The translations under genes were made by a program, and so were the position numbers. From Asterias rubens (taxonomy: Eukaryota > Echinodermata > Asteroidea > Forcipulatida > Asteriidae): DNA of 64,000 nucleotides. Positions 1-12,460 of this stretch are shown one piece after another (within the stretch, counting starts at the first letter, position 1; the number at the start of each line of letters is the position of its first letter). The stretch is from contig NC_047067.1 in assembly GCF_902459465.1 (NCBI RefSeq), positions 20,893,680 to 20,957,679 on the forward strand, in the 5' to 3' direction. Below the pieces are notes generated by a model. It worked only from the letters and a program-made list of their open reading frames with translations. It was not told the DNA's origin and did no database searches.

Positions 1-259
1 ATTCAGCAAAGGCTTGAGATTCCATTTTGGAATTGTCATGCCCATTTTTATTTGAAAAAGGTGTTTTCATTTGAAAAGGGAGACAGAGTCCATGGCCTCT
101 GTGGCTGCTGTGGAAAAACAGTAAAACTTTATAATTTCTAAATGAAATGTTATTTTTGTGTATCCATGCAGTTATTTAATACAGTTCTGAACAAGAGACC
201 GGTTCCTTTGAGACAGAGCATCCAAAGCAAACCTGGCAGGTCAGGAGACCAGATGCAAA

Positions 260-3200
260 ATGGAATGGGAAGTACGAGATCGTGTTGGATCGGGTGCTTT
301 GGGTGAGTCAGGAATTTGTATTCCTAGAACATTTTGAAAACCACAGATTTGGTTTGTACTCTAGTTTTAGGCTAAGTCAGTGAAACCACAGCTCCGACTT
401 GTTGTAAGCTTTTTTAGTTTCAGACCTTTTTGATAGTATTTATTTTCCTTATTTCTTGCTTTTTTATAATTGTTTTTCCATTAATGTTCTGTCTTGTGCT
501 ATTGTAACTTGGTGTGTTTGTATTGGTCGAATAAATAATAAAAATAATAATAATAACAACTCATGCCTGTTTTCCTACCTCCATGGTTTGCATAATGAGG
601 TTGTAACTGAGCATTTTGGCCATTAGGCCTACTTCTGTGCCACTTGAAATTCATGTTCCTAAATTCTAAGGTGGAAATTCTGTTGGACTGTTCACTTCCT
701 CACTTTGCCAAGTTTCCTTTCTGTTTCTCATGTCTAGAGAGCTGATCATATTATTAACCACAAAATACATAGGTTTAGCATTAAAGAAGGTCTAGTTTTA
801 TTTATTATTTTATTACTTTGTAAAGGTGCATTCTCAAGCGTCATGGCATTGTCTGATATTTAACAAATAATCATATTCAGTTGTGATTTAAGTCCAGGAA
901 GATTTCATGTGCAAAAAGCTTTGAAGATGTATTTTCACTCTCTTATACTGACGTCATCCATTTCCCCTTTTAAATGTTGTTGTTTTCTTCTCCATGTTTG
1001 ACCTTTTCAAAACATTAATGGGAATGGATAATGGAACAGCATTTATTAGTCAATCCAGTAGGAATGTAAAGTGAAGCTTTATCTCTCCAACATATTGTTG
1101 GTGCTCAAATATAATTTTGCCCGGTCTTTTTAGTTTGTACTCTTTTTAACAATTATAAAGCAGTGCATGTTATTTCTTAGGGGGTATTTGTCATTTTATT
1201 ATCAGTGAGATTGCAGATTTAAGCTAAAATTATACTTGGATTGATATTACCCATCCTGTTGTTTTGTTTTTAGTCATAATTTTTAAATTTTCTTTGTACG
1301 AATTGTTAGAATAAATATTGTACTTTTTTCTACTATTGTGGATGCATAAAACAGACCTCAAAGAGCATCCAGTCAGTCTATTAAATGAATGCCATTCAAA
1401 ACAACCTATCATGTTTATTTAACCCCTTTTCCTGTTATATGAAGATCTTCGGTTACTGGGTGAATCGAGTTACTTCCAATAATATTTAAACTCGCGGCCG
1501 GTGAATAAAACCATGATGGATGCACAGGATGTAGAATAATATATTGCGACCTTTTTCTGAGCTGTGATCTTTTACAGAGCTGTGACCTATTTCTGAGTTG
1601 TGACCTTTTACTGAGTGTAAGGTATACATGTACTTTGATGAGTTACACAGAATAAGAAGGTCGTGCAAATCATCCATGTATCTATGGTTTAGCAACAAAT
1701 TACCACTTTACTCTTTTTGAAGTATCGTTTAATGGTAATGTGTAATGAAGGGGATGTACGACAGGGCTCTCAATGCTCTCTGAACCACTGGCTTAAGTTC
1801 ATGTGTGTTTTTAACTTTAAAGTGCGCGGTTTCTGTTTCCTCCATGTTAAAGCAAACTATTTACAGGTCTATTGACCCAGTAAACCTCTGGAGAACAAAA
1901 AATGACAACAAAAGTTGGAAAAGAACTAGACAGCAGAACTTGTTCAGTAGCCTAATTGGCAATATTGACTGGACTCTGGCCAGACCATTTGTTACTCTAG
2001 TAGCCCTGAGTGCCCCTGAATGGTCTACTGATTTCTCTTGTCTTAAATTCAGACAATTAAGATTAAATTCAAGAATTTTGTTGTTGAAGACCATCAAATA
2101 ACAATTACTTTAAGATTTTTTGATGCCGTTCATGTAACCAAGCTCTTACAAATACTTCATTTATTTACGCTAATGTCTAGTTTTAGATGGACTTTTATCA
2201 ACCCTCATTGTGTGAACAACTCTTCTTATCTTATTAGTCTCCCCTAATTATAATTTCAAAAGAGAAATTAATCCCCAATGTATTGTTCAAACATTCTGGG
2301 TCAAGTCATTATTTTAGTCCATTGATCATCTTCTCTGAGCCTGTTTACAGAAAGGTGGGTCCCAAGATAAATTGGTAAATTCTCTAGTTAAATATTAATC
2401 GTTAATGACGTTATTCTATCAATGCTCTTTGTCAAAGGAGTGTCTAACCCTGTGCATCATGTCATACATGACACGGTTTCGGCAACCTCTGCCATCCAGG
2501 ATGCCCTAGAAAAATGTGACCTGTTAATGTGTACAGCCCATGCTGTAGGCATGCTGTAGGTACTGTCTTGGTCCAGTAGGCCATTTGCAAGTTCAATTTA
2601 AATACTATTTGGTGTGATTACATGTAGCCCTACTTCTTGGTCACAGATGAATGTTCATTGATTAATCCAGTCCTGATAAGGTGTGGCAGTTGTTCTTCAA
2701 ATGGCACAACTAAGAGGGAAATGTACATTTTTACTGCAACATTTAAGAGGGCACTAAGGCAATAGCAGGGGGCATTTGGGCAGTTGCTCCGATAATGCCC
2801 CTATGAAGCTCAGGCATCTTACTTTCTCTTAAGTATAATGTAGTAATATAGAGTAGGCCTACTCTGCTTGGTTCACACGTTGATACACTTGAAATTACAA
2901 CATCATTTTATAAGTGCACTCACAAGATATTTTTTACATTTAACATTTTTGTAGAGCTGTGAGTCAAAGCACTCCAAGTGAGCACTTTCTCTTTTAATAA
3001 GGAAGGGTTGTTCCAAGAAATTTTGGGTTAGGCATTGCTTTCAACCGCAATTGATGACCAACTTAATTTTTGACAGGTGAAAGTACTGTACAAGTTTGTT
3101 CACTGGGTGGCCACAAAACAATTGAATTAGTTCAAATATCACTTGGATTTATGCTACTGTCCAACCCTATCATCATGGGGCTTGATTCCCGTGGAGGAAA

Positions 3201-6200
3201 TTTGTAATATTAGTGAAGTGTTTATGAAGTGAAGTTAAAACACAGGAAGAATGCAGATGGTCAGAAATAACATCATGAAGTAAAATTAGCTGTACTGTAT
3301 GACTTTAAAACATGACTATTTGGAATAATTATGGTATGGATAAATTTTTGAATTTATTTATTAAGTACATTTCTGTAGGGGATACAAATTTAACAGACTT
3401 TGTTTGTTTGTAGGTCTTTTGTTCAGTAATGTTTTTTTTTGCTCATGTAGGCGCCACACTGCCACAACAGCAGAACCCATACACTAAGGGGGGTCTCATC
3501 GCAACGAGTCATATTATTTCTGAGAAATGTAAATTACCTCTTTGACCTCAAATCTAATCCATTGTGGTCTATGTGGACTTGTAACCTGTTTTTTTTTTTA
3601 TTGAGTTCATATTTAATAGAGTGTATGGGTTGAACCACGGTTGAATACTAGTAAAGGAATTGTTAATACCACAAGTGAATAATGAAAAAAAAAATTAATG
3701 CAGGCATGCAAGATGAAAGTTGCAGGTCTGTTTAAAGAAGTTGTTTTAATTAATCGAGAAAAACTAATTTGATGAGCTATCACATTCTTTGGAATCCACA
3801 GCTCTTCCTGCATCTCTAAATAACTAAAACAAAACATTTTATTAAGTATTTTGCCATTCAGTAATTTGTTTCCATGTCGAATAACCATAGAATGACTAAA
3901 TATATATAAAAAAATCGTTGTCAACCCCAAATCATAAAAAAATTACCCAGTCAGTTTCCTTTTGTAGTTTTTAATATTTGAAGAAAAATAAATTTGTGCG
4001 ACCAGAAAATTTCCGCTTCTTTCATGTTTGTCTGGGAAAATATCTATAATTCAATGGAAAAATCCTGAAGCGATTAAAGCATTATTGTACCACAACCATT
4101 TTTTTGTTGTGCCTTATTTCAGTCAGATTTACCAACATAGTTGAAAACATACTTTTTATTACACTATTTTTTTGTCACGCCTTTACCACACAAATAGAAC
4201 ATAAGCCTTATTGTGAGCCGAGGCTACATCAACAGCTGTCTACTTTGCTAACCATTTCTAAATTTATACAAATAAAGTATAACAGATTACATCAAAATAG
4301 GCAATTATTAGCAATAACAGAACTTCTCTGCCTTTTTTTAGTTCTGTTCGGTCTGTGAACTTTTAACAATAGTCGCAGGTTTCCCACGCTTCTCTTTAAA
4401 CCAGTACCGGGTCAGGGCCTGCATGTTCTTTGTGACTCTTCCTGTTTTGTTGTCAAAATAACATATTGAGCTTTTGGAGAGTCCAATACTGAGTTAAATA
4501 AGTGGAATCAGAGTTGAGGAAATGGTTGTATGAGGAGGATGTGTGGATCCATTTCATGCACCGTTGACTTTCATTAGGAATTGTGCGGCTGGGTTTTTCA
4601 AAAAGACATTTAATTTAAGGTTTGGTCCTGGACTGGGCCAAATTTCAAGGCTCTGCTCACCGCAGAGGTCCGGCTAGTTCTCTTTGATTGCTGTGGAAGA
4701 CAAGAATGGTTACAAGTTTACATCCTTCATAACAGGCTTCATTCATGTAGTTCCCCTTTAAAACCAACAAATGACCTTTTACTTTCCAGTTCACTCCCCT
4801 GACCTACTTTCTGTTATCTGAATAATAATAACCCATAAATGGAAATACACAGTCATATCATTCCATCATACTTTCAAACCAAACCATGTAGTTGAATCTC
4901 TTATACCTGGAAGGGGGGGGGGGGGATCCCTGATCATAAAAAAACCTAACAGAAAAGAAAACTATGTGAAATGTAATGTATGCTACATGCCAATATTATA
5001 AGACATCATATTCAGCACTGATCATATTACAGGTTACTCAGTACTTTCGTGTTTGGCCAGAAAACCGCAAAGAGCCAATTCCTACTTTTCCAGAATGTTG
5101 TTTGTAATTCCTCATAGTAATAGGAGCATTTTCAGTTTCTAGAAAATGTGATTTTATTTGTCTGTCACTAGTAGTGAGTTCACATTGGGGTTTTTTGGCA
5201 GTAGAGTTCAGCGTGCCAGGCGACTTCCCGATAGGAAAGTCTGGAACGTTATATCCTTCTTCCCATGTGGTTTAAATATTAACATGAAGTTCAGGTGAAC
5301 TCATCACAACCAGGGATTTGTGGGTCAAAGTTTTATCTAAATGAAGGACATAATTATTGAAAGTAGGCAAGTATTACATGTATAATGTGTGAATGTTTCA
5401 AGTTGTTCCAGATGGTTTGTTGGGTATGACTGCACAGCTGAACTATTTGTTTTGCTGATTTGTTTTACAGGGATGGTCTGTGTTTGAGTTGGTGTGCATG
5501 AGGTTAATGAAGAACACAAATATAAATGTGTTTTGTTTTATGGTGTCAAGTGTTCTGTACATAGCAAGCAATATTAGGTTTCCCTTTATACCTAGTGACT
5601 GGCAAGGTATAAAATTACAAAGAACGGTTTTACAAAATTTAGTATAAATTGTTATTGTTTTTATGACAATTTAGGTATGAGTCCTTTGGCATACTGTTGT
5701 GTATTTTTGTGTTAAACAAATCTAACTTAATTCAATTGAAAAACAGTTAATGGCCTGACGTTTCGACCCTAGCAGAGGCTCTCAAAGGCTAAAACTAATT
5801 AAATTTAATAAATAGTGGGTAAGGACTTTTGTTTAAATGTGGTATGAAACATGCTCAGTCGAAATTTATAATTAAAATCCTGTGAACATCATGCATTAAA
5901 TTGCCATAAATTTGGTTCTAGTATATTAAGGTCACTTGTGGTTAATGCCACACTGAGACCAGCTCTGTTATTTTGGTCAGTCCCTCCACTGAGTGTAGCC
6001 TAAGGGTATTGACCATCAATGGCCCGAGACAATGGGTCAAGGCTCTGTAACACCTAGCCTGTGAATCAAATTGATTGTATATATTCAAACAATGGACAAT
6101 TAGATTTCCTCCAGGATTTATGTCTCAAATATTTCATAATTTAACTGTAATGACAAAATGCTCCATTATCATGGAGGTGTACTGGTTGTATTTGGAGCTG

Positions 6201-9200
6201 AATATTTCATGACCAAGTTTGCTGAAAATTTCAAATTGTTCTCTACCAGTACTTTCACATAATCAGGCGTGTTATTTGCCAGAACTTTTGAGTATCTTTT
6301 AGGAAATGAAGTGAAGCGCTCTGACACGCAAAGTGTCAGAGAGGGTTTTGTAGAAAGTCAGTTGGGTGATGATTCTGTAGAGGAAATCAATCGCAGAATT
6401 AAGGGAACACTACAGATTGGTGGCAGCAGACTATACCAATTAATTCCACAAATACATTGTTCTCAGAAGTTCACCAGGAACGCCACCAACTGTTTCAAAG
6501 TCTCCCATTGTGCATGCATTATATAATTTTATATTATATTTTCCTTTTGTCTGAGAGAGAGAGAGAGAGAGAGAGGGGGAGAGAGAAGAAAAGGGGAATA
6601 TCCTCTTGATATCTAGGATTGAACTTTGTACATTACTCCAAGTACATACTTATCAGAGCCATGCAGCTTAAGCTCTTATCCTCCAGAGAGACCAGAAAAA
6701 CAGGGTCAATATCTCCCTCTCGCCAGAAAAATAAGGTCAAAGGTCACATGTCATTCACAGCTACTATGTTATTGTTCTTGGAGTACAGTAAAACATGTAT
6801 TGTATTACCTTTAAAAGATTTCCAATCCTGTAATTGATTTTTAAGATGTATTTTTAAACTGGCATTTGAACAACTTGCACTTGTGATGAGTCACTGGATA
6901 TGGATTTACAGTTTATGCTTTTTTAAAGTGGATCAAAGTTGATTAGTCTGGGTCAGTAATTAAATGGGTCACTGCTGGTGGTGGTCAAAAGCTAGGTATG
7001 GAGACCGGATGTACTTGCACAATAGAACAATGGTTTTTGGTAATATCGGTCAAGGATTGGTGTAAGGCGGTCACATGGTCGTAGTGTGGGGAAATAGAAA
7101 AGGGGCAGTTATCATTTTGCTAATGGTCAAAAACACAATTTGTTTTGGCCTGGAAGATTTAGCTATTCCATCTGACACAGTGTTAGCTTTTCGAAAACTG
7201 ACCCTCAGATCTCAGTTTTTATTCAAAACATCAATGATGTATGTAACATTGAAGACTTCCAACAAACAACAATAATTTTAACAATCTTTTAGAGGAATTT
7301 AAATTGACATCAGTACATAAATAAAGGAAAGAAATATAGTTTTTGAATTTTTTAAGATTTCCACACACCTTAATTTTTTCAAAGGGATTTCTTTATGTCA
7401 CTTTTAATGACTTTGTTTTTATGTTTCAGATTTTGATATCGACATGAACATTTTGTGTCAGATTTGCTGTGACAGGGCTTCAGGGTTCCACTATGGGGTA
7501 CATTCCTGTGAAGGCTGCAAGGTATGACTGGTAGACAAACAAACAGATAAACACTGACATGTTTAGTAGAGCAACATTTTGGGCTTTCTCCAAGGTGCAG
7601 TTCCTACGAAAAAGAAACCAACAATGTCTATCCTTGAATTTTGTTTGGCACAGCAATTTTCAGAAGCCATTCAACTTGTAACTGCCGTAAAGCCAGGGAT
7701 CACACCGAAGTGTACATAATGTAACTTAATTTTGTTGCAATAAAACATAAATTCATACTAGTAGTAGTTCAGGGTTATTATTAAAAACCAAAATATCAAG
7801 TTTGTCATTACTTTCAAGCTAACTCCTTCTTAATGTTCATTTCTTTGTTGTTTGTTTATTGTAGGGTTTCTTCCGAAGGACTGTGCAGCAGAATTTGACA
7901 TACCGACCCTGTCTAAACAATGAACAATGTGAAATCAAACGCAGCAGTCGGAACCAGTGTCAATCCTGCCGCCTGAAAAAGTGCAATGACATCGGAATGT
8001 CTAGAAACGGTAAATCAGGCAACCTATGACCCTTGTCATGGCTACAAAGTTTTAGTGTGTTTGTTTTATGAACATCGTGGACTACTTTGTAAATATATGA
8101 GGTGCATGCTAGTCTTAATAATGACTGATTTTTGTCATTGAGATCAGCATGCACCTGCATATTTGGTTTATTTCACATCAAATCTGATGTAAAAAATTGT
8201 ATTTGTGAAGTATACAGCCCAGTTTCATCGAGCTGCTATAAGCACAAAAGTAGATAAGCACAACATATGTTTTCTTACCAGATTAAGGCAACTAGTGCAA
8301 ATACTATATTGTATTTGACTTGGTTACTGGATTTTGCCTATCAAAAGAATTTTATGCACAATTCTGCTTAAGCAGCTGTAACACCACTAGGGTAAACAGT
8401 TAAATCAAAAACATTGATGTATCAATTATCTTGCGCTTACACTCTAAAGATTCACTTGGTGGTTGTCAGGATTGTGATCAAATGTGACCTTAAGTAATCT
8501 TTAACCTTTATTCTTACAGCTGTTCGCTTTGGTAGAATGTCCAAGAAAGAGAAAGACAAGCTCTTAGCCGCTAAGCAGCAGGTTGTGAGAAGGACGGACC
8601 TTGTTACTCTGGAACCACTGGACCTTAGACAATCAACCAGTCAAGAGACAACGGACAAATCAACTTCCAAGACAGACACCGTCTCGCACAAACTGAAAAC
8701 ACCAAATGGGAAACTGGCAAACTCAAGTGCAATAAGGGGCTCGTCACGAGGTGGAAAGAAACAGAAGAATCTAACTCCAGAGGGCGCTATTGATATCACT
8801 CGACAAAAGGGTTCTGAGACCAAAGCAGTGCTTGGTCTTACTGCATCGGCCACAGTGCACAGGAACCATCCTTATATAATGACCAATCCACAGTATTTAT
8901 CTGCAGCCAACCGCCTTCGATATCTTGCTTCTATACCACGCTGTGAAACATCTGAAATTCCGTCAGGTGTTCTCTTGCTCGGCAATCCTGCTCAAAGTCA
9001 ATCGAGAGAATGTGAACCTACTCCAACGCAGACTGCAGTTGATCAGAGAACAGAATCTGAATACAGACAGAACAAATCGTCTCTTTCCGCAAGTGAAAAG
9101 AGAAAACTTTCTGAAATGCAAATCACTCCTGTCAAAGCGCAGGGGAAAATATCTCAGGGTTCCTGCGGGAAAACCGGCCATAACGCCGTCTTGCAGTATG

Positions 9201-10669
9201 AAAACGGAACCAAAGTCTTACTGAGTGTCTCACAGAGAACTCCAAGAGACGGACCTCACCAGCGCCAAGTTCTTTCACCCGTCCAACATGAAATTCAAAG
9301 CCCGAAGACCAAACACAAGTGCAATTACCCAGTGCCAACCAATGCAAATCCCCACCTTGGGAACAATGATCGGAAAGGAAGCAATGTTACTAGAGAGACA
9401 GGACGCCATTTTAGAGTAGGGTCTAATGGCATAGATATAGTAGACACCATATGTGAGGCTTATGCTGAAGTCATGGAGGATCAATGGAACAATCTAGAAC
9501 ATATTCTACTCATTGCAATCAGGAAACATATTCCAGACGAGAATTCCAAATCATCAACTCTTCCCCAGGTTTGTGTTTTTGTAGATATTAAGCAATTAGT
9601 CGAGGTTTGCGGTAGAACCATTTGTATTAGTCTCTTTTGAGTAGTGTTGGTTCGGGAGACGATCAGAGCATACTGCTTCCAACCATCGCTTCTTTTCAGA
9701 AGCAACACTACTCGAAAGAGATTTGCACTGCAAACCTCACTTTATTTTACTCCTGCCATGCAAAACTTCAAATCTTAGCGACCAGGATAAATTCCTCCAG
9801 AAATAGAGTTGTAAAACAAAAATAAAGAAAGCACGACCACTCACTTTTCAGAGTGGGAGAGAGGACTCTTGTGGGTGCTATTGTGACCTGTTTTTTGTTC
9901 TGGTGGGGGGGGGGGGGGGTTGTTGGGGGGGGGTTAACGAGTAAACAATTGATGTGTTCAGTCACATGTTCAAATTTTCACTCAAATCAATGGTGCATGA
10001 AAGGGTTTAACCCCCCCCCCCCCCCACCCCCATGATAAACCATTTAACATTCCTGTAGCTCCATCAATATTTTCCATATTCATCTTGTCTCTGCAGAAGA
10101 CCATCGGCAGTACGGAGTCCATCTCCGAAGAACTGTTTTCTCATTTATTTTCTCCGGCCATCGGACGCATCGTTGCCTTCACTAAGTCCATCCCAGGATT
10201 TGATACAATTCTTCATTCTGATCAGGTAACAAGGGCTTTGGACTTATGGTCTTCAAATAAATACACTACAGTGTGCTTTTAAATAAACATTAATGATGGG
10301 TTTTTTAATTTGTGTTGTCTGTGCTGGTGAATACTTAGTAGGATTTGATACTTCGCACGCTGAAATCTCCGGTGCTAAATTATAGATCAATTGCCAGTTG
10401 TTAAGATGATTTGATAGGATGAAGCAACCATGTATAAACAATACCTTGAAAGGAATACTAGACTGTTTTCTTTCTTCAGCTGCCCCAAGCATCTGGAACT
10501 CTCTACCACTTCATCTTAGATCTTGTCTTTGTACCACAAAATTCAAATCTCTTCTCAAAACTTATCTTATGTCACAGGTTTTCAAGGATTAATTTTGTTG
10601 TGTCTGTTTTTGTTTTGTTTTACTGCGCATTGAACACCCAGCAGGGTGGATACGTGCATATTACAAGTC

Positions 10670-10713
<44 letters not shown>

Positions 10714-11972
10714 TATTATTATGGTTTTCATTTCTGAGATAAGTTTGGGAAGCGTTACTTTTTTTTTCTTGATAGACTGACAACATGATGTTATTTTTCT
10801 GTTGTAGGTTGTGCTCCTGAAGACAGGTTGTTTTGAGGTACTTCTTCTTCAGTTGTGTGAGATACTAGACGTGAGCCAAGACTCTGTTCTCTTGGTGGGC
10901 GAGAACTTCACCAGAGAGATGGTCAAACAGACAGGTGAGAAAAAACAATTTAGTCATTTCTTTGTTCTGCTCAATTTTTAATTTCATCAACATTTATTCT
11001 TTATATTCAGTTTGGTTTTAACAGATATACACCAAAGTGTGTTAGCACTGTATACTCAGTACTTACTTGAGTTCTGTGAAAAAAAATACAGGCATATTAC
11101 TCGGGTGGGATTCGAACCCACAACCTTTGCAATTCTAGAGCAGCGTCATACCAACTAGACCACCGAAATTGCCTGGTGGCTAGAGGCAGTTCGAATCCTG
11201 TTTTAGCAGCGGGTACTGCAAATTACATATGCAAAACAAACTATACAAGAGTTCATTTTCTATCTTTATTAAGTAATTTGTAAAAGGTTGTTACCTTATA
11301 TTTACTTTGTAAAGATTACTAAATTGTCTCTTGCTTTATATGTTTGTATGAGTGAATAATTTGGGTGAATAATTTGTAGCAGCAATATTTTTGCTTAGGC
11401 TATGCCCGTTTTTTTGGTGTAACATATTTGTCTGTCTTTCTTTTTTTCTTGCCACAGAACTTGGAGAGTTTATGGAAGCAATGTTCTCCGTTGCCAAGCA
11501 ACTCCTTATTCTTAAACTGACTCGAGCAGAAATGGTTCTCTTACATGCTATTGTTTTAATAGCATCAGGTTAGTCAGTGTTTTTTATTATTAATTTTGTT
11601 TCTTCTTCAAACTAAGTGAAAATGGCAAGTTTTGTTTATATGCATATGCAAATTCAGGTCCCATTTTAATTGTGCTGCTTTCAACAGATTGCTATGCAGC
11701 ATGCACTCACTATAAGCACAGACTTTTATCAACCTGGTCTCAATTGAAGCAATATTTGATGGAAATGTTTGATTTTCTCACTAGATCGTAAAGGCCTCAC
11801 TAACCCAGAAGCTACTCGTGGAGTTCAGACCCAACTCTCAGGATTGTTGGAGCAATACTTGTACCTCAGCCACGGTCCAGACAACTCCATTTTCCATCGA
11901 TGTCTTCAGATTGTCTTAGATCTTCGTATCTTAAACATCCAGCATGCTGAGAAACTTGCTTATCAATCCTAA
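260..11972 (+). CDS. Nuclear receptor, NR1 family, Rev-erb/E75-like (8 exons)
   Basis: Ligand-regulated DNA-binding transcription factor of the nucleus. Exons read from splice sites: 260-302, 7430-7521, 7865-8009, 8520-9568, 10097-10225, 10808-10934, 11458-11568, 11785-11972; phases agree and the joined frame is 627 codons plus stop. Zinc finger 1 uses Cys24, 27, 41 and 44, with P-box CEGCKG. Zinc finger 2 follows in residues 61-80. The extension [10 protein letters not shown] (96-105) resembles the Rev-erb/E75 RFGR region. A long polar hinge (about 110-400) precedes a ligand-binding domain (about 402-627) with the family signature FTKSIPGF...DQVVLLK. The protein ends just after helix 11, so no AF-2 helix 12 is seen, as in Rev-erb repressors. 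His619 aligns with the haem-ligand histidine of Rev-erb. The start exon (5' part from about 172) is inferred from a good ATG context, phase match and a strong donor at 303. A longer A/B domain from another first exon is possible. Confidence 0.88.
400..560 (+). repeat. Possible LINE 3' tail with (AAT)n end
   Basis: A T-rich tract ends in AATAAATAATAAAAATAATA and a short (AAT)n run, the form of a 3' untranslated end of L2/CR1-type non-LTR retrotransposons. No reverse-transcriptase coding sequence is attached. The call rests on composition and tail shape only. Confidence 0.35.
1535..1625. repeat. Short tandem repeat, about 20-bp unit, four copies
   Basis: Four imperfect copies of a unit like TTTCTGAGCTGTGACC follow one another inside intron 1 of the nuclear receptor gene. 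Small open frames over it are by-products of the repeat. Confidence 0.7.
5745..5800. repeat. Fragment of foldback element, CTGACGTTTCGACCCTAGCAG end
   Basis: The string TAATGGCCTGACGTTTCGAC followed by CCTAGCAGAG also occurs, inverted, at 60,840-60,890. This marks a dispersed terminal-inverted-repeat family, present here as a single end. Confidence 0.55.
6551..6590. repeat. GA-rich microsatellite
   Basis: A run of GA dinucleotides interrupted by a short G tract, inside the first intron of the nuclear receptor gene. Confidence 0.9.
8215..8398. repeat. Diverged foldback element, TTTCATAGAGCTGCTTAAGCA family
   Basis: The left end reads CAGTTTCATCGAGCTGCTATAAGCA and the right end reads CTGCTTAAGCAGCTGTAACACC, an approximate inverted repeat. 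Better-kept relatives lie at 46,294-46,762, 53,648-53,930 and 54,243-54,450. It lies in the intron between the second zinc-finger exon and the hinge exon of the nuclear receptor gene. Confidence 0.6.
9904..10031. repeat. Paired G-run and C-run in an intron
   Basis: Two G-runs (9,904-9,934) are followed about 75 bp later by a C-run (10,010-10,026) in the intron between the hinge exon and the first main LBD exon. The runs are complementary, so a G-C hairpin or, on single strands, a G-quadruplex is possible. Homopolymers of this kind are also error-prone in sequencing. Confidence 0.8.
10479..10715 (+). mobile_element. LINE (L2/CR1-like) 3' fragment with (TTA)n tail
   Basis: Reading from 10,479, the frame gives [15 protein letters not shown] followed by a Lys-rich end and a stop. 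This is the typical C-terminus of L2/CR1-type reverse-transcriptase ORF2 proteins (consensus WNSLP...R...FK..LK.YL). A short 3' untranslated part and a (TTA)n microsatellite tail at about 10,672-10,715 follow. The copy is heavily 5'-truncated and lies in the same orientation as the host gene, in the intron between LBD exons 10097-10225 and 10808-10934. Confidence 0.8.
11090..11205. repeat. tRNA-derived SINE fragment
   Basis: The string TGGGATTCGAACCCACAACC (B-box region on the minus strand) is followed by a tRNA-like arm and by the inverted partial copy GGCAGTTCGAATCCTG. A related unit lies at 49,074-49,265. It sits in an intron of the nuclear receptor gene, ahead of exon 11458-11568. Confidence 0.65.
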
Positions 11973-12460
11973 CCAGGCATTGTATGTAGCTTTGATGCTC
12001 GTTATTAACTGAAAAAGCATTGTCGGTTGGTGGCAGAGATGCGTAGATAGCTTGATGACATGATATAACCAAAGTCAAGAACCAAGTGAAACTCAGCAAA
12101 CTGCTGATGTCAAAAGTTGTTTTCCAAGTCTTTAGTCCACTTAGCCATAGAATTATATGATAAAGTTGCAATTGAAGTATAGATTATCAACTGTTTCTAG
12201 TTTTTACACATAAATAAAAAGTCACTTAGTGTTACGTGATACAGTTGATATTTATGTCTTTTCTTTTAAATTTTTCATGGCTGCAATTTTATTACTGCAA
12301 CACTAAATTTGAAATACTCAGCAATATGGAAATAATTTCAGATATGCAGTGACAGGTTGTATAGATCAAGTGTAATATACATGAATCTAAAATTGTATTT
12401 TTGCATCGCAAAATAGAAAGTATTGAGATACTGTTTATTTCATAAATAAAAGTTGATCTT
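11973..12460 (+). other. 3' untranslated region of the nuclear receptor gene
   Basis: AT-rich sequence after the stop codon. It contains AATAAA at 12,213-12,218 and again at 12,445-12,450, either of which could direct polyadenylation. A third AATAAA occurs near 12,740. The end of the transcript cannot be fixed from sequence alone. Confidence 0.6.

Larger units (their letters stand above)
303..7429 (+). other. Long first intron of the nuclear receptor gene
   Basis: About 7.1 kb of AT-rich sequence between the inferred start exon and the first zinc-finger exon. I see no convincing coding exon. It holds short repeats: a possible LINE 3' tail at 400-560, a short tandem repeat at 1535-1620, a G-run near 4915, part of a foldback element near 5748-5800 and a GA microsatellite near 6551-6590. 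Alternative first exons, common in E75/Rev-erb genes, could lie here but cannot be called by eye. Confidence 0.6.

Noticed and set aside
260..302. Start-exon peptide [14 protein letters not shown] as a kinase glycine loop
   Set aside because: It resembles GxGxxG by chance. The phase joins it to the zinc-finger exon, and no kinase exons follow on this strand.
6269..6526. 85-codon frame in the receptor's first intron
   Set aside because: No splice sites fit it and no motif is seen; likely chance.
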